DNA of 64,000 bases from Tamarix chinensis (taxonomy: Eukaryota; Streptophyta; Magnoliopsida; Caryophyllales; Tamaricaceae). The notes beneath the pieces are model-generated. The model searched no databases. It was not told the DNA's origin and saw only the letters and a program-made list of their open reading frames with translations. Within the stretch, counting starts at the first letter, position 1, and each line of letters begins with the position of its first letter. The position numbers and the translations under genes were made by a program. Positions 1-13,429 of this stretch are shown piece after piece. The stretch spans positions 69,267,867-69,331,866 of the forward strand of contig CM060173.1 of assembly GCA_030549775.1 (NCBI GenBank), in the 5' to 3' direction.

Positions 1-3000
1 ATTTAGAAAGAATGGGTGGAACATGAATGGATGGAATTCAATTATATATATATTTGAAGATGTGTTATGAGCTTAATCACATATAGTAATTAGCATTTGA
101 GAGAAAAAGGTATTACATATAGGGATATTGATACTTAAGAATAGAATGTTCCTCAATGGATTCATGATGTTTCCTTATCCACAATGCTTTAGATTGTTAT
201 CATAGATATAGAGATTTGAATTTATTAGGGTTCCCTCTCTGATAAAATGTGGATTTGGTAGATTATGTAACAATATCAATATGTAATAGAATAACCAGTG
301 AATTATGATAGATCACATTTTGCCCATTATTATCTTTATTGAGCTACTTATATACTATTCATGTGCTAACATTTATTTCTTACCGTGTGGCTACTAGCTT
401 AATTGCATGTTTCCTATGTTATTGTATATGCTTCTATGATTTCATGCTCATATATTATTACATTTTCTCATGTATTATATCATAGCACCTTATTTGATGA
501 AATCATATTTTTATGTCTTTTCATAATTTTCCTAGGATATCATTCTTGAATTTATGATTGTCTTTTATAGGTTGTGAATTTGTATGCTATCTATGATTTT
601 ATTATTATGCCACATCATGTGACTCTCTGTGAGCATGTACTATGAATTCTCCTAAGATTCATGAACTTCTATGTTTCCCATGACAATGTGTTTCTACTAT
701 AATTGCATGTTTCTCTACCATTTCCTTTCCTCCTATGATTCTTGAATGTTGTTGCATGTTATGTTTTCACCTAGAATAACCTTTGAATTACTTGATTTCA
801 TATTGTTATCTAAAGTTATCATATTTTACTATAAACTCATGCTTAGTAAGGGTTATGCATTGATCCATAAATATGTTATGTTAATTAGTAAGTTCTCATG
901 CTTTCCATCATCTTACATGATAACATGTTTATTCATGTTTTACTAATGCAACAATGGGGTGACTATTTGTGAGCATATCATCCTCATGGTTTATGTTATT
1001 TCATATTATTCAATGTTGCATTTTCCATTATCATGATTGAATGTTTTTTACTCAGTATAACATTGCACTAGTGCCAACTTGTTTAGATTTATATGAGTAG
1101 ATACCTTACTTGAATTCTACTTTGATTCTTGGCTTAAGTGCTAAGGCTAACTAGATTTTTGTTCCTTGAGAATTTATGTATTTGCTTTTTAGATTTTAAT
1201 TGTCTTTTCCTAAAAATGTATTTTAATGAATTTCATTTGGTATTGTAAATGATCATTTATATTTTGATGCTTGGTTGAGATTTTAGATTTATTTCAGATG
1301 TTTTCTATTATTTTTACTTGGGATGATTTGGTTAATTATTTTGGAATTGTTGTTGTTTCAGTTTGTGTTGGAAAAGTTTTTAGCCCTGCACCTAGTATGA
1401 AATTAATGATGGAAATCTATTTTATGTAAGATGTGGTCGTAATATTCCCCGTTTCTTTTCTTTTCTTCAACATTATTCATTTTAAGAAAAATTTTATAGA
1501 AGTGAAAATTGGGATATTATGTCATTGTTCACTTGACCCCTACACATAAGATAACAAAAAAACTTTATTTTCTGAGGTATGGCTCTTCATAAGTAGTATA
1601 GAATAACCAAAAATAGGATACAAGAATATTCCAACTTGGTAACCCTCCATGTCACTATGTTTTGATGAAAAGGATCTCCCTTAATTCATAATTGGTGGTA
1701 TTTTAGGCAACAATCATTAGGGGGTTGCTCATGAAAAAACTCTGATTATCATCTCCAAAACTAAAGGAAACTAGGAACGTATTGCCCCTAATATTGCAAA
1801 TGCTTTGGATGTGTTTTTAGAATATAAAAATGACACTTCTATGGTGGAATCTTTTGCATTTCAGGCTATTGAGACAAATACCTTGTGCTCATTTTTTCTT
1901 TTTCAGTTTTAGCATTAATAATACTGTTTCTTGATCACTTTTTTTTTTTATGATTTACAAACTCGTTGTGGCAACATCACTTTTTCCATCGAAGTGGATC
2001 ATGCCCATCTCAAGCTAAAGGAAAAGGAGATTAGGTTGGCTAAGTCTAAGGAATAGTTTGATATGCTTAAAGGTGTCTTAGGAAAGAGGGACAAGTCAGC
2101 CAACACGCATTGGTGGATTGTAGAGCTTGAGGGGGAGGTATTGTTTGGGCCTTTAGAGTTGGTGGAGAGGGTTCCTTACCATGGTAAAAGTGTGCTAAGC
2201 TATTTTGAGATTTTACTACATGAGATCGTCCCTTGGTTTAGTTGTTAGTCAGGGATGTGGTGGCCTTTAGTGGTGGTGGATGGTAAAGGGAAAAAAAGCT
2301 GCCATCTCCGAACACTCTAGTCTTGTGCTAGCAAGCTCTCCCCATGATGAAGGGATAAAAATTCAATTCTTTGGTCAAACCCAATGTAACAATACCCAAA
2401 AGCCATATGTATAGTAGGCAATCTAAGAACTTGCAAGGCCTTCACCCCAAGCCCAGCCATCTTAGCACACAGAAAAACAATAGATTTATACTCTAGTTAT
2501 AATGATAGGTATGATTGATTAAAAAATCACTTGTCACTTATCTCATTTGAACATAGTCTAGCTTCCCTTAATTCCCAAGCACAACTATTGTAATACCCTA
2601 TTTTTTTGAAAATGCTGACATATACAATATTTTTTCTATTTACAAGTCAAATTATCTTATTTTAAATAGTTTATTATATCATTTATAAAATTGGAAACCC
2701 TTATTTTTTTTGAAATATTTTATTTTCATTTCTCATAATCTCATTTATTTGAAATATTCTAAGCCACTTTTAGCTATTAACTTCTTTTGGATCATTTTAA
2801 TTCATTTATTGTTGGAACCTTTATATTTTTCTAAATTTCCTAGGTTATTTTAAAATTTTAATTGGAGATCTCTATGAAAAAATACTTTTCATGTCTAGAT
2901 TAGCTCTATTTTAGTATTTTAAGTTATAAAAGTACCTTTTTAGCTATCCAAAATTTATGAAATATTAGGGGATCATTATATTTTAGTTTTATTGAGCTCT

Positions 3001-3139
3001 ATAAGATTTTCAAATATTATATAATTATTTATATAATTTTTGGATAGTTTTAGACATAATAAGTCATCAATTGAGACTTTTCTTCCTCTAACCTTATGAG
3101 GATCATTCCTATAATTTCATTGTTGATTAGTATAGATAA
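1..3139. other. AT-rich intergenic DNA, nothing recognised
   Basis: No gene, RNA or mobile element could be recognised. The sequence is AT-rich with many short ATG/CATG-containing phrases and no long open frame. Around 1980-2250 a stretch reads as a 61-codon frame (2063-2248) with somewhat higher GC than its surroundings, which could be a decayed transposon or gene fragment; no motif supports a name. The right edge abuts the first long LTR. Confidence 0.4.
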
Positions 3140-4260
3140 GAACCTAAAATACCCCAAAACCTAATTTTACGAATTATAGCTAATTAAGGATTTATTTAAA
3201 AATTTATTAAATAAATTATTTTTATTAAAATAAAAAGGAAATTAATTAGGGCAAATCAAGAAGAAATTTATAAGTATTTTAATTAGGAGAAATTTGGGTA
3301 TTTTAGCTAATTAAGGATTTATTTTAAAATTTAATTAAATATATTATTTTATTTAAAATCAAAAGGAGAAAATAGATCAAAATTAATATGAATTTTATAA
3401 ATAATTTAATTGAAGAAAATTAGGGTGTTTTGCTAATTAAAATAGAATTTATGAAAGCCTTTTGAAAAATCCTAAATTAGCTTAAAAAGAGATTTAAATA
3501 TTATTATTTCTAAATATCCCAAATATCCTAATTAACTTAATTAGCCCAACCCACTATTTTTCTTTCTCCCCTTTTCCTTTTTCCTTTTCTTTCTTCCATT
3601 TTCCTTCTTTTTCTTCCTTTTTCTTTCTTCTTCTTTTCTTTTTCTTCCTCCTCTCCCCCGATTTATGGTTGTGCGAGGCCCAATTTTCTTTTTTCTTTTT
3701 CTCTTTCTTGCAGCCCGCTTCTCCCCCTACCACGGCCTGTTGCGCTCTCCCTTTTCTTTCCTTCTCCCATGGCCCAAGACCCATTTCTCTTCTTTTCTTT
3801 CTTTCTTTCGGTAACCTAACGTTGGGCTTTATGGCATTTTTCCCCTGTACACCGAGTTTCATTTAATTTTACCCCCTAATCCGCTGACCGGCCCGGTTCC
3901 TTTCTTTTTCTTTCTTTTCTTTTTTCTCGGTTGACCGGTCCAGCCACCACCTCCTTCTTCTTCTTCTTTTCTTCTTCCCCAGCCCCATCGATGACCTACA
4001 ACCGCTGCCCGGCTCCCCTAGTTTTTTGTTGTAGGTTACGGCCATTTTAACCGGTCATTTTCCTTCCTCTCTATTCCCCTTGACTCGCAGGCCACGCTGA
4101 CCCAACCCATCTCCCTTCCTTTTCGCACATGACCCTTCTTTTTCTATGCAAAAACCCTACCCCAATTTAAATTTTTCCTGTTTTGTTGCCGCTGATGACC
4201 CTAACCCTAACTGTGTTATCCCCTCACCAACCCACATAACCCTAACCTCTCCTCTAAACT

Positions 4261-4271
4261 CTATCAATACC
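4261..4271 (+). promoter_or_regulatory. TATA-like box of LTR1 (decayed)
   Basis: CTATCAATACC lies where LTR2 and LTR3 have CTATAAATA. It is about 1.1 kb from the LTR 5' end and just upstream of GC-rich leader sequence. The C for A change would weaken it. Confidence 0.4.
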
Positions 4272-4677
4272 CCCATAAGTAGCCCTGTTTGAGCTTTTGA
4301 ATTATTACCCAGACCTTTCCCCCTTGTTGTGCCGCCCTTTCAGACACCGTTTCTGCCGCTTCCGGCCAAGTTCGCTGCCCTCTATACCCACCCAACTCAT
4401 CCTTGTGCCACCACCTTTGGCTGCGCCACCACCTCCATTATGTTCCTCTCCTTGTAGGAAACCATAATCACCTCTACTCCCACCTTCATTCTCCCTATTT
4501 TGTTCCTAGCCTTCAACTTTTCCCCTTTTCTTCTCTTTTTTCGGCCACCGCCACCGCCACCGTGAACCACCGCCGGTGCCGCCTGTCATCACCAGCCTAA
4601 GGTTGAACCCTATACCCTCTCAACCCTTTTTTCCTATTTATTCATGCCTTAATCTATTTTATTTCATTTATTTGAAA

Positions 4678-5400
4678 TATATTATTATTATTATTATTAA
4701 TGTTTTTATTATTATTTCTATTGAGGGCCGAAGCCCTATAGTATTTTTCTAATTTGATTTTATTATCATTATTATTATTGTTGATATTATCTTTATTATT
4801 AATACTAATATGTTATTATTATTATTAGTATTTCAAAATTATTATTATTATTACAAATATTTTACTAATAGTTTTTCTATTATTATTATTATTATTATTA
4901 TTATTTTCATTATTGGTATTATTATTCTATATAGGGCTGAAACCATATTGTGCCTATTTTGAATTATAGTAGTGGTATTATAAATATCAAGTCTTATTAT
5001 TAATAATATTATCATTATTTGTATCATTAGCATTTATTATTATTATTAGTGTTATTATTATTATTCTTATTCAATGTAGGGTTGAAACCCTACTTCATTT
5101 TATCTTCGATTATTATCATTATTATTATTACCATTGTGATTATTATTATTTTTGCAATATTATTATGGTTTTTATCATTATTATTATTACTATTTCATTA
5201 TTATTATCATTATTATTATTATTATTATTACCAAATTTTGTTATTTATTTTACTAATGTTATTATTAGTATTATTTTGATAGAGGAGCCGAATCCCTTAT
5301 TTCACTATGTTTTTGAATAGTTCCCTTTTTATATTATTATTATTATTATCATTGATATTATTTTTAGTACTTTTGCTATTATTATTTTAGTATTTTATCA
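4678..5400 (+). repeat. ATT-rich tract with spaced NGAA hairpins (LTR1)
   Basis: Long runs of (ATT)n are broken every 150-200 bases by short inverted repeats. AGGGC-CGAA-GCCCT is at 4724-4737; a perfect 7-bp stem, GTAGGGT-TGAA-ACCCTAC, is at 5076-5093; weaker forms are near 4932 and 5283. Equivalent tracts occur in LTR3, LTR4 and LTR5. Confidence 0.65.
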
Positions 5401-6809
5401 AAAGCCTAGTCTTAGAATAAGTTAGTAAATAATAGTATTTTTGGTAGGAGGGAATCTAATTTTAGCTTTTCTCTCATATAGGTGAGACCAGTCAAAGCCT
5501 TAAGGAGGCGTAGGAGCGTGCTCCAAGGCCGATGTCATTTTAGGTAAGGGTGTTACTAAGGCCTTATACGTGTTGATGTGCATTATATGCTTTGTATGTT
5601 ATGCATCATGTATTTATTATTATATTGATTTCATGTGTGGTATGGCGTGGAGTTGAAGGGTGATCATGTGTTGCTATATGTCATGTGTATTATATGTATG
5701 TGATGAAATATTGTGGTATGTGATGATATGTGTTGTGACCCTATAAGACATGCATGTGAGGATGTTAAAATGGTTTGTGTGGGGGAAAGGATGAAAAAGG
5801 AGAATGGGGAAATAAGTTAACCAAGGGATGTGAGTTGACCTAAGTAATTTAATAATCGATGAGTGCAAGAATAAAATGGGAAAGTTAGGGTTTCATGTGG
5901 GAGAATCTAATCTATGGTTTTCTATGAGAGAATCTAATTTATAGTTTTATATAAGAGAATCTAAACTAGGGTTTGATATGGATGGACTTCGGGTTTTGTA
6001 TGGCAGATTCTATGGTGTTGTATGGATTGAATCTATGGTTTTTGTGTGAATGAATCTAGGGTTCTGCATGGAGGAATCTAGGTTTTTGCATGGTGGAATC
6101 TAGGGTTTACGTGGATGGATCTAGGGTTTGCGTGGTTGAATCTAGGGTTTCACGTGGGAGTTTTAAGGTTTGCATGAAAAAGTTTGAAGGTTTACATGGG
6201 GAGGTTAGCATCTGCATGGGAGTAAAGTTTACGTATGAAAAGTTGATTTGGGGTGTGAGGAATGTAACATAAGTGTTGTTTGGGTGTTTGACCACTTTGG
6301 ATGAAAAATAGTATGTGGAGCAATATAAGGATACGTGGGAGACCGAGCTAGGGTTTGTGTGGACAATTATGGTTTGCTGTGGTTGTTTAGAGTTTTTGTG
6401 GTATCATGTGTATTAGGTGATTAAAGTGTAATTATGAGGATGGTATTTATGAGTTGTGGTGTGTGGAGTGTTAAAATGATTTGGGTTATGTAAGGTGGAG
6501 TAAGATGGGCCACTGAGGCCTAAATTAGGGTTTCGGGATAAAACCCTAGAGTGAGATGTGGAGTGGACTTGGCAGTGTAAAGTAGTGGGCTTTGACCATA
6601 CACTTAAGAGTTGGATTTTTTGTGTGATATAGAATATGGAGGAAAGGATGTTGGGGCAAGTTGGGAAGTACATGATGCTGATGATGTGGAAAGAGTGTTG
6701 GAAGATAGGTGTAGGGAGAGTGAGTCATGCATGTCTAGGGTAAAAACTTTTGAATAAGATACTTAAGACATTAATCATATAAAATCAAAGATTGTTGAGT
6801 CGGGCCCAG

Positions 6810-7156
6810 ACTAGTCCACTGGTGAATAATAGTGGTTAAGGCATGATGTCCTATGTATAATCAGTCAACCGGTAATAATAGTGGTCAGGTTTTGTACTTG
6901 TGTGTTTTCGGTCCACCGGCTATAATAGTGGGGGATTACATGCTCAACAAAATTGAACATATCTGTGCCAAGACATGGGAAAGACACTAAGTACTTACAG
7001 TGGAACACCGTGCGAGAAGGGGATAGACCGGTCCACCGGTGAATAATAGTGGTCAAGAGCTTTATACCCTGTGTGTTTCCGGTCCACCGACTATAATAGT
7101 GGTCAGGAGCTTTATGCCCTGTGTATTTCCAATCCACTGGCTATAATAGTGGGGTT
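6810..7156 (+). repeat. 3+3 CCGG/AATAGTGG array of LTR1
   Basis: Six copies of a motif of about 25 bases (CCGGTCCACCGG, a short spacer, ATAATAGTGG) stand in two groups of three, the groups split by tacttacagtggaacacc. The last copy of each triplet ends in extra G (AATAGTGGGG). Confidence 0.85.
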
Positions 7157-7371
7157 CCCGTACTCATATGGATTTTGATATAAAGCATGGTGTGAAATGA
7201 GTTCTAATCAAAGATTAGTTAAATAATTAATTCGGACTATAAATGGGCTTTATGAATCTACCCGAATGATTGTATGATATTATATTATCATGATGGATTA
7301 TGCTCTTCTATTCCTTTTGCTTTATTTATGCGATGTTATGTGTTAGCCTTAGTGCATGGTTACATTGCTCG

Positions 7372-7424
7372 GTACGAAGCGTACTAATCACCCTTTTATG
7401 GGTGCTGCTCATTCCCACGAGTAG
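7372..7424 (+). other. Triple-hairpin module of LTR1
   Basis: Three inverted repeats in series: GTACG-aag-CGTAC (7372-7384), CACCC-TTTTAT-GGGTG (7389-7404) and CTGCTC-ATTCCCAC-GAGTAG (7405-7424, one non-pair). Confidence 0.7.
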
Positions 7425-7801
7425 TAGGCCTTTCTGACTTTGTGTAGGTGGGTGAGACATCCGTCGGGCTGAGTGTTGAGCTTGTGGTTGGCTCAAAGTT
7501 CGAGAGTGTCGTGACCGTATTTTCTCTTCATGTGATTTTATTTCATTTTGTTATTTCTTTTGTATTGCATTTATTCTTTTTGATTTATTACCTTGTATTA
7601 AGTATTTTAATTAAACCGTTTATCAATTGTAAGAATATTCCCTCCAAGGAATTTTGATTTCACACTCTGATTTCTATCTTATTATTGATCATAAACATTT
7701 ATGCATTCTCTGATTTATATGTTATGATCTTTTAAATTATTTTTATGAACTCTTGAGTTAAGTATTAATTAAAGTTTAATAAAAATTTCTCTTAGCCTTA
7801 G

Positions 7802-7848
7802 CACTTGGTACTGGAACGGTCACAGTGAACCGGTATGGTATTAAGTAT
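7802..7848 (+). other. Terminal LTR hairpin of LTR1
   Basis: CACTTGGTACTGG pairs with the TGGTATTAAGTA arm using G-U pairs, about 85 bases before the LTR 3' end. The 3' arm carries a change (AAGTATG instead of AAGTGTG) that costs one outer pair. Confidence 0.6.
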
Positions 7849-7932
7849 GGCGGTAACATCCCTAGAATTCACGGGTTTTTAATTTAATTTCTTCTGCTTT
7901 AAAAAAAATGTAGTGAATTTTGGGGTGTTACA

Positions 7933-10900
7933 AAACCCCTCATTTTCCAAGATTTTTTTGGCTCATCTTTCTCCTTTGTGGTCTAGCAAATTAGTTTTTG
8001 ATTTTCTTAGCAAAGTTACTATTTTAACGTTATCCACATTTTCTTCTTTATTCCTCTTCTACTATTTCCTTCTTTCTCCACCTTACATATTTATTACAAT
8101 GGATAATTCCTAGCATCTCATTTCTCCTCCCTCATGAATTTACTAATTTACACTTCTACACTTTAACTCAGCATATTTTCTTTCTTTTTCTATCTCTTCC
8201 TTCTCCCATATTTTCTCTCCTCTTCTGCTTCCTATTCTTGTACACAAATTCCATCCCTCTTTCTTTGATATGTTTCACATAAGATATGTTCCTTCGTTTT
8301 ATTATTTTAGCACCCTCATACACTACACTATGTTTCCCCTAAAATGTCTACCATTTTTTCCTCCTTTGATCTTATCTTCTCCACTTCATTGTCCTTATTG
8401 ATTTTATTTTATTTTATTTGGTTTCTGTGTAATGGATTTCTCTAATCTTTTACTTGATTTGTTCTAGGTTTCTTGGATTCTACTGTAATAGCTTTTTTTT
8501 TATCCTCTCCTTTATCTTATTAATTAAGACTTTAATGTTAGGTAAACATAACATGCCTATAAGTAGATATAATTTTAGTGTTAGCATGATTATTATGCTA
8601 ACATATTAAATTATGCTATAGATGATATTTATAATGGTTTTTAGCCTTTTTTTCATTTATAGATTTTAATTGATTCCATTGATACCATGATTTTCCTTAT
8701 AATTTTTACACAAATTTTGATATATTATATGCTTGATTAGAGTAGGTATTGATGCTTTTATTTTTGGTTGAATATTTTGAGGGTTCAAGCATTTTTTAAT
8801 GTTCTTGATTATTTTTAAGAATTTTGATGATATTGAGGGTTTTTCTTAATTTATTGATACCATGATAACCTTTGTAATTGGTAGACAAACTTTGATGTAT
8901 AATATGTTGGCTAGAAAACATGATCGAGGGCTTTAATTTTGGTTAAAAGTTTAAATGCTTTAGATATTCTTCATATTTTCTTGCTATGCTTGATAAAGAT
9001 CATTATGTTCTTGCCTAATGACTTCTAATTTCCACAAATAGGGTTTAATATTTAATTAATTATTTTTTAGGATAATTAATCAAAGATGACATATTTACCC
9101 CTAAAAGGCTTATATATTTTATTAGAGTTAAAGTTTGACCACAATAGTTAACTTTTGAATTTTTAATCCTTATAAATAGTAATCAAGTATGAATAGTAAT
9201 TACTAGTAATAAAATATTTTTTTTATTTTTTAGTTTTAAGCTTGTTAACATAAAATGACATTTTCTATTAATTGATGAATAGTATTGTATGAATAGTAAT
9301 TTTTTAAAATTTTAATCTAGGACCTTGTTTGAACTTGGTTAAGCTATTTATATTTTCATTTTTCATTGATTTTAGTCCCAATGACAAAAAAAAAATTTAA
9401 CATTTTACCCTAGTTTTGAGGTATCAAAACTTTTGGACATGATTTCAAGTCTTTAAAGTGTATTTTGGTAATTAATTAACTAAATAGATGAATAATGAGG
9501 TAGTTGGACTTTAGGGACTTCTTGATATAAGTTTGACTTTCAATTTATTTTTAAGAACTCTTACTTGATAAGATATATACCACTTTTTCTTGTGAAAAAT
9601 AATTTTGTGTGGCCTCAGGCCTTTGATTTTTAGTTTTTCCTAAAAAAAATTAAGAATCTTCTTATTTATGATGATCTTTTGGATCATCAATTTTCATTAT
9701 TTTGACCTTTAATCATCTCTAGAGTTTTGTGTTAACCTTATATGCCTATATGATATGTAAATCATGTGCTCTCTAGGCTTCCCTTTGTGGAATATATTAT
9801 GTGTTGGCATTCGAAAAAACATAGTCATTTGGATACTCATTTCACATTTCTGTATAATGCTAGGGACTACTAGTTGTATAGTAACATGGTGCATTTTCTA
9901 CTCTATATGACATTTCACATCTATGTAAAATGCAAGGGGCTACTAGTTATATAGTAGCTTGGTGCATATTCTGCTCTATATGAAATTTCAAATCTATACA
10001 GGATATGCATACATAAGGACTATGATACCTTTAGTGCTACTGCCTTAGTTGGCATTATAATAACCCACTTTTTAGAGCCTTTAATGTGTGCTAATCTATG
10101 CATCTAATTGTGATCTAAGTGTGTTTAATCATAATTTAGAGATGTGTTTAAGGTTAGTATGGTTTTGGTAGACCTTGGTTTGGATTTTGGAATAGAATTG
10201 GTTTTATAAAAAAAAAACCACTCGACTAATTTGGAGGTATCCATTAACTAGTTTCTTCCTTAAAATTGAGTTTTGAAACTCGATGAACTAATCAACTTGT
10301 TTGAGGTACCAATTGATTAGTTTGACTCAGTTGGTTGTTATTTAGGCTTGATTTTCATTGTAAATATTTCCCCAAATTTTTATACAGCATCATGATCATG
10401 TGTAAGTGGTTTGTTTATGATTTTTATGAAGCTCTTGAATATGCCTAACTTATTTTTATAGAATTTCAACTAATTTATAGATGAGGGGTAATTTCTCATA
10501 AGTCACTTTCATGACTCCAACACTCCTCCTCCTCCTCTTTCTCCTTCTCCTCCTCTTCTTCTTCTTCTATTTATGAAGGAGGGGTAATTTCTTATAAGTT
10601 ACTTTCATGAATCCAACTCTCCTCCTCCTCTTTATGTAATTGGAATCTTGGATTTAGGCTAGGATTTGAGGTCTTCACTTATAAACCCTATTAACCTTAT
10701 TGTCTACTAGAAACCCTCATCAATTCTAATGAAACCTTTTAATTTTCTCCTACCTTTCCTAACCTCCGAACTTCCTTGCTACTATTCATAGTAGCCTCAC
10801 CCAAATTTTCTTCCTTTAGCATTTGATTCTGATCTTTCTTTCATCTTCTAATCCTTCCTCTAACTCTTTCTTCTTCTTTTTTTCTTTAAATAAGACATGT

Positions 10901-11056
10901 TTATATTTGGGAAAAGAGTGAGGGATTAGTTAGTATCTTCTAAGTCTTCCATTTTATTCTTGAGGAGGTGATTTCTCTCCTCAATATATGATTTTATTTG
11001 ATTTTTTATGACTTTAAAAGTTTACTAAGTTTTAATATTGCTTCCCTAAAAGGTTT
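7933..11056. other. Intergenic DNA with local tandem duplications
   Basis: No gene seen. An imperfect tandem duplication of about 175 bp starts at 8679 and again at 8854 (both begin ttgataccatga). A unit of about 73 bp is repeated 2.3 times at 9841-10007 (tactagttgtatagta / tactagttatatagta). At 10480-10630 two copies of ggggtaatttctcataagt-type sequence flank CTCCTC-rich DNA. At 10215-10330 there is a cluster of aactagt/gattagt motifs resembling the one at 16866-17290; the two were in one stretch before LTR2 inserted. Confidence 0.5.
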
Positions 11057-11891
11057 TTAAGTGAAATACACCAAAATTTTAATTCTGGAAATTATGGCCA
11101 ATTAAGGATTTATTAGAGAAATTGATTAAATAAATGATTTTATTAAAATTAAGAGATTTAATTGAGGTAAATTAAGGGGAAAATAATGAAGAATTTAATT
11201 AGGAAAAAATTAGGGTATTCTACTAATTAACATGAAAGTTAAGGAAATTTATCCAAAATAGGCAAATTAATCTAAAAAGGAATTTAATTATTATTATTAT
11301 AATAAGTATTATTAATTTTAAATATAAATATAAATATATATATATATATAATAATAATACCAAACATCCAAAATACCCAACCCACATATTTTTCCCCTTC
11401 TTTTTCTTTTCTTTTCTTTCTTTTTCTTCCTCTTTTTCCCTTTTCTTTTTCCTTCCCCCCTCGACCTGGGCCAGCCCGTCGCACGACCCAACTCCCCTGT
11501 GCAGCCCAGGCCCGCACCGTTCCCCCCTTTCTTTTTTCTTCCTTCTCGGGCGGTCCGGTCCTCTTTCTTCTTTTTCTTCCTGAGCCGCCCGGTCCCGAGC
11601 CCTCCTTCATCCCCGAGGCGTGGCGGCGACCGAGGAGCTACAACCTAGCACTATGTCGGCCGCTATCGCTGCCACTGTACTCTCCCTCCCTCTCCCGTTG
11701 CTTTCTTTCACATTTTCGACCCCAACCAACTATTCCCCTCTCCCGAGCACCCTGCCCCTTTCCCTTTCCTTCTTCCCTCGAGCTCACCGTCCCTGCCATG
11801 GCAGTGCCGCCTCGACTGCCACCACCAGCGGCATGCCTGGCACCTGCACTCTCTTGTCTTCTTCCCCTTGTCATTGCCCACGTCAATCGAT

Positions 11892-11902
11892 CTATAAATA
11901 CC
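11892..11902 (+). promoter_or_regulatory. TATA box of LTR2
   Basis: CTATAAATACC, 830 bp into the LTR, at the junction between AT/CT-rich sequence and GC-rich leader. The same sequence recurs at the corresponding place in LTR3, LTR4 and LTR5, which argues for a real U3/R promoter. Confidence 0.6.
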
Positions 11903-12599
11903 TAGTGAGCATCCTTAATTTGGGTTTTGATTTCGAAACCCAGAAATCCACCATTCTCATCACCACCCCATCAGACGAGCGCGCCGCCTCCTCCGCCTAT
12001 CGCTGCCAGCCAAAAAAACCCCCAAACTGATCTTTGCACCACCGTATACCTAACTAGACCCTCCTTTCCCCTTGATTTTCTCTACATGTGCCACCCCGGC
12101 CGTGCAAAACCGCCAACCTAATCAACATACTCTCACCTCTCGCCGCCCCTCGCGACGCCTTCTGCCGCCACCCTCGCCACAACCAGCACCTCCTCCACCC
12201 TCTAAAATACCCAGGGAACCTTCCCCTACCTTCCCATACCATCATCTCCCCCTGCCTCCCTCTCCTTTTACCTCCCCCATCTTCCACCACCTTCAGCCGC
12301 CTCACCAACCACCGTGCGCTGCCACTCCCAGCTGCACCTCCACCTTCATTCTGCCCCTCTTCACCTGCTGCACCTTCCTCCACCTCAAACACCCCTCCCC
12401 TTCCTCTCCTTTAGCCTACATAGTAATCTTTCCATCTCTCTTCCTCCTCCACCACCGCCGCCGTCACCACCATGCGCCGCCGCCAGTTCCACCACGCGCC
12501 GCCGCCAGTTCCACCACTAACCTTAGGTGGTGCTCTAACCTCCTCAACCCCTAAACCTTTTTAGCACAAGTGATTAATAATTTTTACTAATATTAAGGG

Positions 12600-12616
12600 T
12601 ATTATTATTATTGTTA

Positions 12617-12647
<31 letters not shown>

Positions 12648-12652
12648 GGTTG

Positions 12653-12710
<58 letters not shown>

Positions 12711-12828
12711 CTTTGTCATTAGTTAATCTAACTTTAGAAACCCTTTTTATATAAGTGTTAACAATTTTTAGTAATATTAATAGTATTACCCTTATTAGTA
12801 GTAGTAGTTGTTGTTGTTGTTGTTCTTA

Positions 12829-12891
<63 letters not shown>

Positions 12892-13160
12892 TATTATTAT
12901 GTATCACTCTCTTTACCTAAACTAATTTAAGGAATATTTATAAATATGGTATTATTATATAGTATCTTTATCATTATTAATAACATTATCATTACTACTA
13001 CTATTATTATCTCTATTATTAATATTATTATTTTCTTACTAGTACTAACTTGACCATTACCACTTTTATTATTAGTGTAAATATTGGGACTCTTATATTA
13101 CTATTATTCTTTTCGATTGTTATCCTCTGTTATGCTTAAAATTATTACTATTCCTATTAT

Positions 13161-13192
<32 letters not shown>

Positions 13193-13358
13193 AACCTAAC
13201 TTTATTTTATTATTATTGTTATTATTACTATTAGTATTACCGTTATCATTATCATTATTTCCTTGCTAATATTGTTAAAACTACTTTTGCCATCATCACT
13301 TTTATACATTAATATAAATATTTGGACCCTTATATTATTATCATCATTTTGGTTACAT

Positions 13359-13429
<71 letters not shown>

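Larger units (their letters stand above)
3145..7932 (+). mobile_element. LTR1, long LTR, probably solo
   Basis: About 4.8 kb. The 5' end (taaaataccccaaaac) matches LTR2 (tgaaatacaccaaaat) but TG has become TA; the 3' end is ggggtgttaca. Flanks are gaacc (3140-3144) and aaacc (7933-7937), a 4/5 target-site duplication. Order inside: AT-rich start, polypyrimidine tracts (about 3557-3660 and 3895-3975), TATA-like box, GC-rich leader, ATT-rich stretch with NGAA hairpins, splice-flanked block (5482-5543), minisatellite with tagggtttgcatgg-like units (about 5880-6230), 3+3 CCGG array, triple hairpin, terminal hairpin. No gag or pol lies next to it, so it is read as a solo LTR. Confidence 0.72.

Noticed and set aside
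2589..3145. LTR1 starting at tgtaataccc (2589)
   Set aside because: Sequence from 3145 onward, not 2589, aligns with the 5' ends of LTR2, LTR3 and LTR4, and only 3145 gives a near-matching target duplication.
6810..7156. Regularly spaced repeats that look CRISPR-like
   Set aside because: This is plant nuclear DNA; spacers are themselves related between LTR copies and no cas genes exist.
11620..12554. Several Pro/Ser-rich open frames of 60-160 codons on both strands in LTR2
   Set aside because: They overlap each other on both strands in GC-rich low-complexity leader DNA. Similar overlapping frames occur at the same place in LTR4, LTR5 and LTR7, with no shared protein sequence.
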